Assembly: GCA_963921195.1 (NCBI GenBank)
Contig: OY992536.1
Coordinates: forward strand, 100,776,778-100,840,777
Reading direction: 5' to 3'
Origin: Pegoplata infirma
Lineage: Eukaryota > Arthropoda > Insecta > Diptera > Anthomyiidae
Length of the DNA stretch: 64,000 nucleotides
The notes below the pieces were generated by a model. The model worked only from the letters and a program-made list of their open reading frames with translations. It was not told the DNA's origin and did no database searches. Positions 63,697 through 64,000 of this stretch are shown one piece after another. Numbering within the stretch: position 1 is the first letter of the stretch; the number at the start of each line of letters is the position of its first letter. The position numbers were made by a program, and so were the translations under genes.

Positions 63697-64000
63697 TATA
63701 TATATAAAAGAGTAATGTGACTGACTGACTGACTGACTGACTGACTGACTGACTGACTGACTGACTGACTGACATACTCATTCATCATCGCCCAGCCCAA
63801 ACCGCTGAAGCTAGAGACTTGAAATTTGGACTGTAGGTCCACCTCCCGGAATATAGATCCACTAAGGCGGGATTTTTGCCAATGTTGATTCTAAGGGGGT
63901 AAAAAGGGTAAAAAACTGTACTTTTGGTACTTTTTATATCTCCTGAAATAATGGTCATAGAGACTTGAAATTTGAACTGTATGTTCACCTCCCGGAATAT
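63697..64000 (+). mobile_element. Start of a second, head-to-tail Helitron copy (runs off the window)
   Basis: TATATATATAAAAGAGTAAT follows the CTAG of the first copy directly. The only missing piece is the initial TC. The GACT tract (63718-63773) is longer than in the first copy. The next 225 bp match 60977-61200 with about three substitutions, so the tandem arrangement is recent. Confidence 0.85.
63718..63773. repeat. (GACT)n microsatellite, second Helitron copy
   Basis: About fourteen tetramers. On the minus strand it reads as a Ser-Val-Ser-Gln repeat, which explains the spurious 61-codon frame here. Confidence 0.95.

Noticed and set aside
63596..63988. Minus-strand frames, one rich in Ser-Val-Ser-Gln
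   Set aside because: They read the GACT microsatellite and the start of the Helitron array.

Overview
This 64 kb window is about three-quarters A+T and looks like intergenic or heterochromatin-like DNA from a higher fly (Diptera, plausibly a calyptrate). The main evidence is many copies of a dispersed element with (GTCY/GACR)n microsatellites and TATACCC...GGGTATA ends that resembles the dipteran mini-me elements. Canonical Helitrons, Penelope-like relics and many foldback MITEs add to this. The species call is inference. I found no host protein gene, rRNA or intact tRNA. The only credible coding sequence is the C-terminal part of a 5'-truncated non-LTR retrotransposon reverse transcriptase (24936-25748). 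Nearly all other open frames are accidental frames in repeats or AT-rich DNA.

Layout. 1-9 kb: mini-me-like copies, small MITEs and a 774-bp foldback element with an exact 8-bp target duplication. 9-12 kb: a long foldback element split by a Penelope-like insertion that carries three hammerhead-ribozyme-like cores. 12.5-13.7 kb: a palindrome whose arms are 21-bp tandem repeats, like Drosophila FB elements. 13.7-19 kb: mini-me-like copies with nested foldbacks. 19.6-24.5 kb: CAC(A/T)GTG-ended elements interleaved with a long foldback. 24.9-25.8 kb: the LINE fragment. 26-30 kb: a Penelope-like relic with two MITEs, then mini-me copies. 30-33 kb: two different foldback elements side by side at one 8-bp target, giving three copies of GTATACAT. 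35-38 kb: PIF/Harbinger-like and hAT-like foldbacks. 38-41 kb: the F-repeat family plus mini-me. 42.5-45.2 kb: a 2.7 kb foldback with a nested MITE. 47-49.3 kb: a hAT-like element containing a Transib-like element with CACAGTG ends and a GC-rich 5-bp target duplication. 49.8-52.6 kb: four levels of nesting. 54.9-56.9 kb: a TA-target MITE and a palindromic repeat. 57.3-60.6 kb: a Helitron with a 160-bp tandem array. 60.9-64 kb: a second Helitron with a 146-bp array and a 1 kb array of a 16-bp minisatellite, directly followed by the start of another copy.

Nothing here works as a gene pathway. The biology is transposon on transposon: repeated insertion into TA-rich mini-me ends, growth of inverted arms, and tandem-repeat birth inside Helitrons. 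Boundaries come from reading terminal inverted repeats (TIRs) and target-site duplications (TSDs) by eye. Superfamily names rest on TIR and TSD signatures, not on transposase sequence.
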